From the NCBI RefSeq assembly GCF_963853665.1, contig NZ_OY970459.1:4216001-4280000 (forward strand): DNA of 64,000 nucleotides, in the 5' to 3' direction. The translations under genes and the position numbers were made by a program. The DNA comes from Mycobacterium decipiens. Lineage in GTDB: Bacteria > Actinomycetota > Actinomycetes > Mycobacteriales > Mycobacteriaceae. The first letter of the stretch is position 1. Each line of letters begins with the position of its first letter. Of this stretch, positions 35,065 to 43,614 are shown piece after piece. The notes beneath the pieces were generated by a model. It made no database searches and was not told where the DNA came from. It worked only from the letters and a program-made list of their open reading frames with translations.

Positions 35065-36660
35065 ATGACGTTGCTGCGGTCCACGCTCGATCGCAACGCC
35101 CCCGGCTACACCGAAGCGGCGGCCGCGGCGACGGTAAAGCTCGACGAAATCAACGCCGAACTCGCCAAGGCCCTGGGCGGCGGCGGCCCCAAGTACGTAG
35201 AGCGTCATCATGCCCGGGGCAAGCTGACCCCTCGGGAACGCATCGAGCTGCTCGTCGACCCGGACTCCCCGTTCCTCGAGCTGAGCCCACTCGCGGCCTG
35301 GGGCAGCGCGTTCACGGTTGGCGCCAGCCTGGTCACCGGCATCGGCGCGGTCTGCGGTGTGGAGTGCATGATCGTCGCCAACGACCCGACGGTCAAAGGC
35401 GGCACGAGCAATCCGTGGACATTGCGAAAGATCCTGCGCGCCAACCAGATCGCCTTTCAGAATCGACTTCCCGTCATATCGCTGGTCGAATCCGGCGGGG
35501 CGGATCTGCCGACCCAGAAGGAAATCTTCATCCCCGGTGGGCAGATGTTCCGCGACCTGACCCAGCTGTCGGCGGCCGGGATCCCCACAGTCGCCCTGGT
35601 ATTCGGGAACTCCACCGCCGGTGGCGCCTACGTCCCCGGCATGTCCGATCACGTGGTGATGATCAAGGAACGTTCGAAGGTGTTCCTGGCCGGTCCGCCG
35701 CTGGTGAAGATGGCCACCGGCGAGGAGTCCGATGACGAATCCCTGGGCGGCGCCGAAATGCATGCCCGCATATCGGGTTTAGCTGACTACTTCGCCATCG
35801 ACGAGCTCGACGCCATCCGCATCGGACGTCGCATAGTGGCCCGGCTGAACTGGGTCAAACAGGGACCTGCGCCCAAGCCGGTGACCGCGCCGTTGTTCGA
35901 TACCGAGGAGCTAATCGGCATCGTGCCCTCGGATCTGCGTATCCCGTTCGACCCGCGCGAGGTCATCGCCCGCATCGTCGACGGCTCCGAATTCGACGAG
36001 TTCAAGCCGCTATACGGCTCTTCTCTGGTGACCGGCTGGGCACAGCTGCACGGCTATCCGCTAGGCATCCTGGCCAACGCCCGGGGGGTGCTGTTCAGCG
36101 AGGAGTCGCAGAAGGCCACCCAATTCATCCAGCTAGCCAACCGCGCCGACACGCCACTGTTGTTCTTGCATAACACCACCGGCTACATGGTGGGCAAAGA
36201 CTACGAAGAAGGCGGGATGATCAAGCACGGCTCAATGATGATCAACGCGGTGTCCAACTCGACCGTCCCACACCTCTCCCTGCTGATCGGTGCGTCCTAC
36301 GGCGCGGGCCATTACGGCATGTGCGGACGCGCCTATGAACCCCGATTCCTGTTCGCCTGGCCGAGCGCCAAGTCCGCGGTGATGGGCGGCGCCCAGCTGT
36401 CGGGGGTGTTGTCCATCGTGGCGCGAGCGGCCGCCCAAGCCCGGGGGCAGGAAGTCGACGAAGCGGCCGATGCCGCGATGCGGGCCGCCGTTGAAGGCCA
36501 GATCGAAGCCGAGTCACTGCCGTTGGTCTTGTCCGGGATGCTCTACGACGACGGGGTGATCGACCCACGTGACACCCGCACCGTGCTGGGAATGTGTTTG
36601 TCCGCCATAGCCAATGGCCCAATCAAGGGGACGTCGAACTTCGGCGTCTTCAGGATGTGA
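35065..36660 (+). CDS. accD2: Acyl-CoA carboxylase beta (carboxyltransferase) subunit
   Basis: A 531-residue carboxyltransferase with the crotonase-like double domain: N-half acyl-CoA site with LVESGGADLPTQ and GNSTAGGAYVPGMSD, C-half biotin-CO2 site with GASYGAGHYGMCGRAYEPRF. The pattern GGADLP... is that of the methylcrotonyl/geranyl-CoA carboxylase branch rather than acetyl/propionyl-CoA carboxylase. It pairs with accA2, whose ATG is 5 bases after this stop. A 73-base gap separates it from fadE13. Confidence 0.92.
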   Translation: MTLLRSTLDRNAPGYTEAAAAATVKLDEINAELAKALGGGGPKYVERHHARGKLTPRERIELLVDPDSPFLELSPLAAWGSAFTVGASLVTGIGAVCGVECMIVANDPTVKGGTSNPWTLRKILRANQIAFQNRLPVISLVESGGADLPTQKEIFIPGGQMFRDLTQLSAAGIPTVALVFGNSTAGGAYVPGMSDHVVMIKERSKVFLAGPPLVKMATGEESDDESLGGAEMHARISGLADYFAIDELDAIRIGRRIVARLNWVKQGPAPKPVTAPLFDTEELIGIVPSDLRIPFDPREVIARIVDGSEFDEFKPLYGSSLVTGWAQLHGYPLGILANARGVLFSEESQKATQFIQLANRADTPLLFLHNTTGYMVGKDYEEGGMIKHGSMMINAVSNSTVPHLSLLIGASYGAGHYGMCGRAYEPRFLFAWPSAKSAVMGGAQLSGVLSIVARAAAQARGQEVDEAADAAMRAAVEGQIEAESLPLVLSGMLYDDGVIDPRDTRTVLGMCLSAIANGPIKGTSNFGVFRM

Positions 36661-36665
36661 ATCCC

Positions 36666-38675
36666 ATGCCGATCACTCGAGTCCTGGTTGCCAACCGCGG
36701 CGAGATCGCCCGGCGGGTGTTCGCCACCTGCCGCCGGATGGGCCTGGGCACCGTCGCCGTGTACACCGACCCCGACGCCGGTGCGCCACATGTCACCGAG
36801 GCCGACGCTCGGGTTCGGCTGACGCGCACCACCGACTATCTGAACGCGCAGGCCATCATCGCGGCCGCACTCGCTGCCGGTGCCGACGCCGTCCATCCCG
36901 GCTACGGATTTCTCTCGGAAAACGCCGAATTCGCGACCGCCGTACAGGAGGCCAGCCTGACCTGGGTCGGGCCGCCGGTGGACGCGGTGCGCGCGATGGG
37001 CTCCAAGATCGAGTCCAAAAAGCTGATGGCCGCCGCCGGAGTTCCGGTGCTCGACGAACTCGATCCCGCTACCATCACCGCAGCGCAGCTGCCGGTCCTG
37101 GTGAAGGCGTCGGCGGGCGGTGGCGGTCGCGGCATGCGGGTAGTGCACGAATTATCAGCCCTGCCAGCCGAAGTCGAGGCCGCACGGCGCGAAGCTCAAT
37201 CCGCATTCGGCGACCCGACCGTGTTCTGCGAGCGCTACCTGCCGACCGGACACCATGTCGAGGTCCAAATCATGGCCGACGCCCATGGCACCGTCTGGGC
37301 CGTCGGGGAACGAGAATGTTCAATTCAGCGCCGCCACCAGAAGATCATCGAAGAGGCGCCGTCACCGTTGGTTGAACGCACACCGGGAATGCGCGCCAAG
37401 CTGTTCGACGCGGCCCGGTTGGCCGCCGCAGCAATCGGATACACCGGGGCCGGCACGGTGGAGTTCCTCGCCGACGATGACGGCGAGTTCTACTTCCTGG
37501 AAATGAACACCCGGCTGCAGGTCGAGCACCCGGTCACCGAGGAGACGACGGGACTGGATCTGGTCGAACTGCAGCTAGAGGTTGCCGACGGTGGCCGGCT
37601 CGACACCGAACCTCCGCTGGCCAAAGGGTACTCGATCGAGGCCCGACTCTATGCCGAGGACCCGGCGCACGGCTGGCAGCCGCAGGCGGGTTTGGTACAC
37701 ACGATCGACGTGCCGGCGATCCGAGCGCAGTTCTGCTCGCTGGAACACCGGACCGGGATCCGGCTGGATTCTGGGATCGTCGCCGGATCAGTGGTGTCGA
37801 TCCACTACGACCCGATGCTTGCCAAGGTCATCTCCTATGCGCCGACCCGCCGGCGGTCAGCACTGCTGCTCGCCGAGGCACTGACCCGCACCCGCCTGCA
37901 CGGCGTGCGCACCAACCGCGACCTGCTGGTCAACGTACTGCGCCACCCGGCGTTCCTCGCCGGCGCGACCGACACCGCGTTCTTCGACACACATGGGCTG
38001 GCCGCGCTCTCCACGCCGCTGGCCGACGCCGCGACGGTCCGGTTGTCGGCAATCGCCGCCGCGCTTGCCGACGCCGCGCACAACCGAGCGACCGCCAGCG
38101 CATTTGGCTCGATTCCGAGCGGCTGGCGCAACCTGGCATCGGGCTACCAGGTCAAGACCTACCGCTTCCCCGGCGGTTCAGCCGGCGACACCGAGCACCG
38201 GGTTGAATATCGCTTCACCAGAACCGGATTGGCGCTGCCCGGCGACGAAGCGGTGCGACTGGTGTCGGCTGCGGCCGACGAGGTCGTGCTGGCCGACGGC
38301 GACGGGGTGGCCTACAACTTCGCGGTCGCCCGCCACGACCAGGACGTCTACGTCGATTCGTCGCGCGGACCTGTTCACCTGGTCGTGCTGCCCCCCTTCC
38401 CCGAGCCCGGTTCAGCCGTTGAACAGGGATCTCTGATTGCACCGATGCCCGGCAACGTTATCCGGCTGGGCGCCGAAGTCGGCGACACCGTCACGGCCGG
38501 TCAACCCCTAATCTGGCTGGAAGCGATGAAGATGGAACACACCATCAGCGCGCCGGCCGACGGCGTGTTGACCCAACTCAACGTCGGAACCGGCCAGCAG
38601 GTCGAAGTCGGCGCCGTCCTAGCCAGAGTCGAAGCGCCCGAATCCGCAAGCTCCCAGGGAGGAGATCCGAAATGA
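36666..38675 (+). CDS. accA2: Acyl-CoA carboxylase alpha (biotin carboxylase/BCCP) subunit
   Basis: A 669-residue subunit. Biotin carboxylase occupies residues ~1-445 (RVLVANRGEIARRVF, ATP-grasp KASAGGGGRGMRVV, ECSIQRRHQK, EMNTRLQVEHPVTE). A middle domain follows, then BCCP at ~595-665 with the biotinylated Lys in EAMKMEH. It acts with AccD2. fadE12 overlaps its end by four bases. Confidence 0.94.
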   Translation: MPITRVLVANRGEIARRVFATCRRMGLGTVAVYTDPDAGAPHVTEADARVRLTRTTDYLNAQAIIAAALAAGADAVHPGYGFLSENAEFATAVQEASLTWVGPPVDAVRAMGSKIESKKLMAAAGVPVLDELDPATITAAQLPVLVKASAGGGGRGMRVVHELSALPAEVEAARREAQSAFGDPTVFCERYLPTGHHVEVQIMADAHGTVWAVGERECSIQRRHQKIIEEAPSPLVERTPGMRAKLFDAARLAAAAIGYTGAGTVEFLADDDGEFYFLEMNTRLQVEHPVTEETTGLDLVELQLEVADGGRLDTEPPLAKGYSIEARLYAEDPAHGWQPQAGLVHTIDVPAIRAQFCSLEHRTGIRLDSGIVAGSVVSIHYDPMLAKVISYAPTRRRSALLLAEALTRTRLHGVRTNRDLLVNVLRHPAFLAGATDTAFFDTHGLAALSTPLADAATVRLSAIAAALADAAHNRATASAFGSIPSGWRNLASGYQVKTYRFPGGSAGDTEHRVEYRFTRTGLALPGDEAVRLVSAAADEVVLADGDGVAYNFAVARHDQDVYVDSSRGPVHLVVLPPFPEPGSAVEQGSLIAPMPGNVIRLGAEVGDTVTAGQPLIWLEAMKMEHTISAPADGVLTQLNVGTGQQVEVGAVLARVEAPESASSQGGDPK

Positions 38676-39838
38676 CAGATGCCAGCTTCGTCGAAAACGA
38701 GGAACGCCAGGCACTGCGCAAAGCGGTGGCCGCGCTGGTGTCCAACTACGGACACGAGTACTACCTGCAGAAGGCGCGCGTGCACGAACACACCGACGAG
38801 TTGTGGGCTGAGGCAGGAAAACTCGGCTTTCTCGGGGTGAATCTTCCCGAAGAGTACGGCGGCGGCGGCGCCGGAATGTATGAGCTGTCCCTGGTGATGG
38901 AGGAAATGGCAGCCGCGGGGTGCGCCCTGCTGCTGATGGTGGTGTCGCCCGCCATCAACGGCACCATCATCAGCAAGTTCGGTACCGACGAACAAAAGCA
39001 GCGCTGGCTGCCGGGCATCGCCGACGGCTCCTTGACAATGGCGTTCGCCATCACTGAGCCCGACGCCGGGTCCAACTCGCACAAGATCACCACAACCGCC
39101 CGGCGTGACGGCAGCGACTGGATCCTCAAGGGCCAGAAGGTCTTCATTTCCGGTATCGACCAGGCGCAGAGCGTCCTTCTGGTGGGTCGCACCGAGGAGG
39201 CCAAGACCGGCAAACTGCGTCCGGCGTTGTTCGTGGTGCCCACCGACGCGCCCGGCCTCACCTACACCCCGATCGAGATGGAGCTGGTTAGCCCCGAACG
39301 CCAGTTCCAGGTCTTCCTCGACGAGGTCCGGCTACCCGCCGATGCACTGGTTGGAGCGCAAGACGCCGCGATCGCACAGCTTTTCGCGGGCCTGAACCCC
39401 GAGCGCATCATGGGTGCGGCCAGCGCGGTCGGTATGGGGCGCTTCGCGCTGAACAAGGCCGTCGACTATGTCAAGACCCGCAAGGTCTGGTCCACCCCGA
39501 TCGGTGCGCACCAGGGCCTTTCACATCCGTTGGCCCAGAACTACATTGAGATCGAACTTGCCAAGCTGATGATGCAGAAGGCCGCGTCGCTCTACGACCA
39601 TGGCGATGACTTCGGCGCAGCCGAGGCAGCCAACATGGCCAAATACGCTGCGGCCGAGGCTTCGACACGCGCGGTCGACCAGGCCGTGCAGTCATTGGGC
39701 GGCAATGGGCTGACCAAGGAGTACGGCGTGGCGGCCATGATGACGTCGTCACGCCTGGCACGGATCGCCCCGATCAGTCGCGAGATGGTGCTCAACTTCG
39801 TGGCGCAGACGTCTCTTGGCCTGCCCCGGTCCTACTGA
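38672..39838 (+). CDS. fadE12: Acyl-CoA dehydrogenase FadE12
   Basis: A 388-residue acyl-CoA dehydrogenase with MAFAITEPDAGSNSHKITT, and SLGGNGLTKEY near the end. The usual GGTxEI close is replaced by LARIAPISREMV, as in the Atu/Liu-associated and actinobacterial amino-acid-CoA dehydrogenases. The operon thus has two dehydrogenases, suggesting a substrate oxidised twice or two related substrates. Both ends overlap neighbours (ATGA with accA2, TGATG with echA7). Confidence 0.9.
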   Translation: MTDASFVENEERQALRKAVAALVSNYGHEYYLQKARVHEHTDELWAEAGKLGFLGVNLPEEYGGGGAGMYELSLVMEEMAAAGCALLLMVVSPAINGTIISKFGTDEQKQRWLPGIADGSLTMAFAITEPDAGSNSHKITTTARRDGSDWILKGQKVFISGIDQAQSVLLVGRTEEAKTGKLRPALFVVPTDAPGLTYTPIEMELVSPERQFQVFLDEVRLPADALVGAQDAAIAQLFAGLNPERIMGAASAVGMGRFALNKAVDYVKTRKVWSTPIGAHQGLSHPLAQNYIEIELAKLMMQKAASLYDHGDDFGAAEAANMAKYAAAEASTRAVDQAVQSLGGNGLTKEYGVAAMMTSSRLARIAPISREMVLNFVAQTSLGLPRSY

Positions 39839-40917
39839 TGAATCGGCTTGTCGAGTACGCCGGCCCGGCCGCCTGCGGGGGCCCGTTCGTCCGATTGACG
39901 CTGAACTCTCCGCACAACCGCAACGCACTATCCAACGCACTCATCAGCCAACTGCATCAGGGGCTGCGTGACGCCGAAGCGGATCCGGCGGTGCGGGCGG
40001 TGGTGCTCGGACACGCCGGCGGCACGTTCTGTGCCGGTGCGGACCTGAGCGAGGCCAGCGGTGGTGACCCGCGTGGCGATCGCGAGCGCGGCGTAGCCGG
40101 GGGAAGCGGGTCGGCACCATCGGCGCGTGGCGATCGCGAGCGCGGCGTAGCCGGGGGAAGCGGGTCGGCACCATCGGCGCGTGGCGATCGCGAGCGCGGC
40201 GTAGCCGGGGGAAGCGGGTCGGCACCATCGGCGCGTGGCGATCGCGAGCGCGGCGTAGCCGGGGGAAGCGGGTCGGCACCATCGGCGCGTGGCGATCGCG
40301 AGCGCGGCGTAGCCGGGGGAAGCGGGTCGGCACCATCGGCATACGACATGGCCGTGGCGCGCGCGCAGGAATTGACCGCGCTGCTGCGCGCCATGGTGGC
40401 ATTGCCGCTGCCGGTGATCGGCGCCATCAATGGGCACGTCCGGGCCGGCGGGTTCGGTCTGGTCGGCGCGTGCGATCTCGCGGTCGCCGGTCCGCACAGC
40501 ACCTTTGCGCTGACCGAGGCCCGGATCGGCGTCGCCCCGGCGATCATCTCGCTGACCTTGCTGCCAAAGATGTCGGCACGAGCGGCCGCACGCTACTACC
40601 TGACTGGCGAAAAATTCGGAGCCAGCCAAGCTGCCGAAATCGGATTGGTCACCATGGCAGCCGACGATGTGGACGCCGCGGTGGCCGCGCTGGTGGCCGA
40701 GGTGGGCCGCGGTTCACCACAGGGCCTCGCGGCATCGAAAGCGTTGACCACCGCCGCGGTGCTGGCAGGGTTCGAGCGCGACGCCGAGCGGCTCACCCAG
40801 GAGTCGGCCCGGTTGTTTGTCTCCGACGAGGCGCGCGAAGGCATGCTCGCGTTCTTACAGAAACGTCCACCCAGCTGGGTGCCCGCGGACAGTGCGGAGG
40901 GGCAGGCGGCCCGATGA
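39838..40917 (+). CDS. echA7: Enoyl-CoA hydratase/isomerase EchA7 with in-frame repeat insert
   Basis: A 359-residue crotonase-family protein. The first oxyanion-hole segment GTFCAGADLSEAS is at ~61-73, the second (GHVRAGGFGLVGACD) at ~200. Between them, residues 79-168 are five identical 18-residue units (RGDRERGVAGGSGSAPSA) that are absent from ordinary crotonases; without them the protein is ~269 residues, close to the family's usual size. The insert falls in the loop after the first oxyanion strand, which varies in length in the family. Expected role: hydration of the carboxylated enoyl-CoA at the end of the pathway. Confidence 0.9.
   Translation: MNRLVEYAGPAACGGPFVRLTLNSPHNRNALSNALISQLHQGLRDAEADPAVRAVVLGHAGGTFCAGADLSEASGGDPRGDRERGVAGGSGSAPSARGDRERGVAGGSGSAPSARGDRERGVAGGSGSAPSARGDRERGVAGGSGSAPSARGDRERGVAGGSGSAPSAYDMAVARAQELTALLRAMVALPLPVIGAINGHVRAGGFGLVGACDLAVAGPHSTFALTEARIGVAPAIISLTLLPKMSARAAARYYLTGEKFGASQAAEIGLVTMAADDVDAAVAALVAEVGRGSPQGLAASKALTTAAVLAGFERDAERLTQESARLFVSDEAREGMLAFLQKRPPSWVPADSAEGQAAR
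40072..40341 (+). repeat. In-frame minisatellite, five copies of 54 bp, inside echA7
   Basis: Five head-to-tail copies start at 40072, 40126, 40180, 40234 and 40288; identical except for the last codon of the last copy. The period is 18 codons, so gain or loss of units keeps the frame. The unit (CGTGGCGATCGCGAGCGCGG...) resembles repeats otherwise seen between genes in mycobacteria, which suggests an intergenic-type element that entered a coding region. Confidence 0.96.
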
Positions 40918-41011
40918 GGAGGCAACCCAACCGGGGCCGGACCCGCCACGAAGATTGCAGTTTCGCCAACACCTCTTGCAGCAAGATTTTGACGCCGTAG
41001 GCTCGTGGGTG

Positions 41012-41629
41012 ATGGGCAACTCAGCGCAGCGTGACGCAAGGGATTCGCGAGACGAGTCGTCCCGGGCGTCGGATACCGACCGGATACAGATTGCGCAGTT
41101 GCTGGCTTATGCGGCCGAGCAGGGCCGCCTGCAGCTGACCGACTACGAAGACCGGCTCGCCCGTGCCTATGCGGCGACGACGTACCAGGAGCTGGATCGG
41201 CTGCGGGCCGACCTGCCGGATGCGGCGTTGAGCCCACGCCGCGGGGGGGAATGCAATCCGGCACCGTCCACATTGCTGCTGGCGCTGTTGAGCGGGTTCG
41301 AGCGACGGGGCCGGTGGAATGTGCCGAAAAAGCTCACCGCCGTCACGTTCTGGGGTAGCGGTGTGCTGGATCTGCGCTACGCCGACTTCACCTCGACCGA
41401 GGTTGAGATCCGTGCCTACTCGATCATGGGTGGGCAAACCATATTGCTGCCGCCCGAAGTCAACGTCGAGATCCACGGCCACGGTGTGATGGGCGGCTTC
41501 GACCGGGAGGTCATGGGTGAGGGCACCCGTGGCGCGCCCCAGGTGAAGATCCGCGGTTTCTCACTGTGGGGCGGCGTAGGGATCAAACGCAAAGCCCGAA
41601 AGCCCCACAAGCAGCAGCGAACTCGCTAA
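41012..41629 (+). CDS. DUF1707 protein (Rv0966c-like)
   Basis: A 205-residue protein with an N-terminal DUF1707 domain (~22-75: DRIQIAQLLAYAAEQGRLQL and YEDRLARAYAATTYQEL) and a C-terminal beta-helical DUF2154-like domain rich in Gly/Val/Ile, with repeated turns (AYSIMGGQTI, HGHGVMGGFD, GFSLWGG). It has no membrane helix. The C-terminal domain is also found in LiaF-type envelope-stress proteins, so a sensing role is possible. In H37Rv it is next to the csoR-ctpV copper operon, absent here. Its end overlaps the opposing VWA gene by four bases. Confidence 0.82.
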   Translation: MGNSAQRDARDSRDESSRASDTDRIQIAQLLAYAAEQGRLQLTDYEDRLARAYAATTYQELDRLRADLPDAALSPRRGGECNPAPSTLLLALLSGFERRGRWNVPKKLTAVTFWGSGVLDLRYADFTSTEVEIRAYSIMGGQTILLPPEVNVEIHGHGVMGGFDREVMGEGTRGAPQVKIRGFSLWGGVGIKRKARKPHKQQRTR

Positions 41630-43614
41630 CGCCGCCGCCGCGACCGCAGGTAGTCGCCCACCACGGCTGCGCCCAGCCCGTCGAGATCGGGCTCCACAAC
41701 GCGTCCCTCGACCCGACGCGCGACCTGGTCGATGAATCGGGCTAGGCCCGGGTCGCTGCCCAGCCGGAAGATCGTTACTTGCGCACCCAGCCGGGCCATG
41801 TCGTCGAACCCGCGCACGGTGTGGGCAATGGTGCGTGGATGCGGCGGGTAATCGAAGAAGACTGCAGAACCCGACCCTTCGGCGTCGACGTCCTCCAGAT
41901 GGGCGGTCGGCTCACCGTCGGTCACCACCAGCACCACGGGCTGCGCGTTAGGGTGCCGGCGCAGGTGACGCCCCGCCAACGCCAGCGCGTGATGCAGGTT
42001 GGTGCCCTGCTCGTAGACGCCCTCCAATCCCGTCAGCTCGGCGGCCGTCACTGTCCGCGCATAGCGGCCAAACGCGACGATCTGTAACGCATCCGACCGG
42101 AACCGCGTGCACACCAGGTGGTTGAGCGCGAGCGCGGTGCGCTTCATCGGCAGCCAGCGGTTCTCCATCACCATCGAAAACGAGGTATCCACCAACAGGG
42201 CGACCGCCGCCTGCGTTCGTGTTTCTGTCTCGGAGACCTCGACGTCGTCGACGGTGATCTGGATTTGCGCAGCCGGCCCGTTGCGGCTCGCGGTCCCCGC
42301 CTGCCGCAGCACCGCGTTGGTGAGGGTGCGGGCGATGTGCCACGGCTCGGTGTCCCCGAACTGCCAGGGCCGCGTCGCGCCGGTCAGCTCGCCGGCGGCC
42401 CCCGCACGCCGATGATCACGTTCGCCACGACGCCCGGAAAGCTGTTGCACCACATCGCGTAACGCTGTCTCGCCGAGCCTGCGCATGGCCTTTGGCGAGA
42501 GTCGCCACTGACCGTCGGAGCCGCGATCCAGGAAACCCTGGTTGACCAGCGCGCGTTCCAACTCGGCGAGTGTTCGGGCGTCGATCGCGGCCTGGTCGCC
42601 AAGCTGACGTGCCAGCAAGTCCAGATCGACATCGTCCATGGTGGCGCCCGGATAACTCTGCGACAGCTGCTCGGCCAGCTGCTCCAGCTCGGCGATGTCG
42701 GCCAATGCCTGGGTGCCTTCGCCCATGCCGAACGGATTGTCTCCGGAGAACCGCTGCGACCCGGTCCAGTCTTCGCCGGGGCGGGCCGCCTGCAGATGCG
42801 CGTCCAGTCGGTCGAGTGCCTGCATCAACGCCGGTGATCCGAAGGCCTGCTGCGCCAACGCATCCAGTTCGTCACGCTGCTCCTGGGACAGGCTGTTGCG
42901 GAATCGTTGGGCGGCGGCCGCCCGCTTGGCCAGCGAGTCCAGCAGCTCCTCAACATTGCGCGGGTTCTCCGGGAAGAACTCGCCATGCTTGTTCATGAAC
43001 TCTTGAAAGTCTTGGTCGGTGTCCTCGCCGCGGGCGTGCTTGTCCAACAGGTCGTTGAGGTCGTCCAGCATCTCGGCGACGCGCTGGCGGTCCTCATCGG
43101 TAGCGTGTGAAAGCGCCTGCTTCATGCCGGTGAAGCGTTGGTCGAGCATCTCGCGGCCGAGCAGATCCTTGATCCGCTCGTAGGATTCCCGGGCCTGTTC
43201 GCTTCGCCAGTTGTAGTCGGAAAGCTCCTGGATGGCTTTGGCCGGAGATGGCGGGAGGGCCTCCAACTGCAATTCGGCGAAACGGGCGTCGTCGTCCAGG
43301 GCGCGGGCCAGTTCCATTCGCTCGGCCAGCACCGCCTCGTCGAGCAACTTCTTGATTTCCTGTAAAGTGCCGTCTAAATTATTGCGGCGCAGCAACTCTC
43401 GTCTGCGCCGGTTGGCCTCGGCCGCCAACCGGTCTGCACCGCGCATGTTCTTGGTGCCGCGCCGCAGCAGCTCGGACAGCGCCCGGCGCGGCGAAGTGCC
43501 CGCCATGACGTCCTGCCCGATCTGTTCGAGCGCCTCACGCAGATCCACCGGCGGCGCCAACGGGTCGGGCCCGCCGGTGTAGGCCGAGTATCGCGTTGAG
43601 TGCCGTCTAGCCAT
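41626..43614 (-). CDS. VWA-domain protein, partner of MoxR AAA+ ATPase
   Basis: A 662-residue protein equivalent to Rv0959. Residues ~1-400 are helical, charged and Gln/Arg-rich. The C-terminal von Willebrand A domain (~455-650) has the metal site DTSFSM and later VVTDGEPTAH. Such proteins act with MoxR/ChlI-type ATPases as metal-dependent assembly or insertion chaperones. It overlaps the ATPase gene by eight bases, a tight coupling. Confidence 0.87.
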   Translation of the reverse strand: MARRHSTRYSAYTGGPDPLAPPVDLREALEQIGQDVMAGTSPRRALSELLRRGTKNMRGADRLAAEANRRRRELLRRNNLDGTLQEIKKLLDEAVLAERMELARALDDDARFAELQLEALPPSPAKAIQELSDYNWRSEQARESYERIKDLLGREMLDQRFTGMKQALSHATDEDRQRVAEMLDDLNDLLDKHARGEDTDQDFQEFMNKHGEFFPENPRNVEELLDSLAKRAAAAQRFRNSLSQEQRDELDALAQQAFGSPALMQALDRLDAHLQAARPGEDWTGSQRFSGDNPFGMGEGTQALADIAELEQLAEQLSQSYPGATMDDVDLDLLARQLGDQAAIDARTLAELERALVNQGFLDRGSDGQWRLSPKAMRRLGETALRDVVQQLSGRRGERDHRRAGAAGELTGATRPWQFGDTEPWHIARTLTNAVLRQAGTASRNGPAAQIQITVDDVEVSETETRTQAAVALLVDTSFSMVMENRWLPMKRTALALNHLVCTRFRSDALQIVAFGRYARTVTAAELTGLEGVYEQGTNLHHALALAGRHLRRHPNAQPVVLVVTDGEPTAHLEDVDAEGSGSAVFFDYPPHPRTIAHTVRGFDDMARLGAQVTIFRLGSDPGLARFIDQVARRVEGRVVEPDLDGLGAAVVGDYLRSRRRR

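Noticed and set aside
34992-35735. A 247-codon plus-strand frame overlapping accD2
   Set aside because: AccD2 motifs lie in another frame over the same bases, and this product has no recognisable domain.
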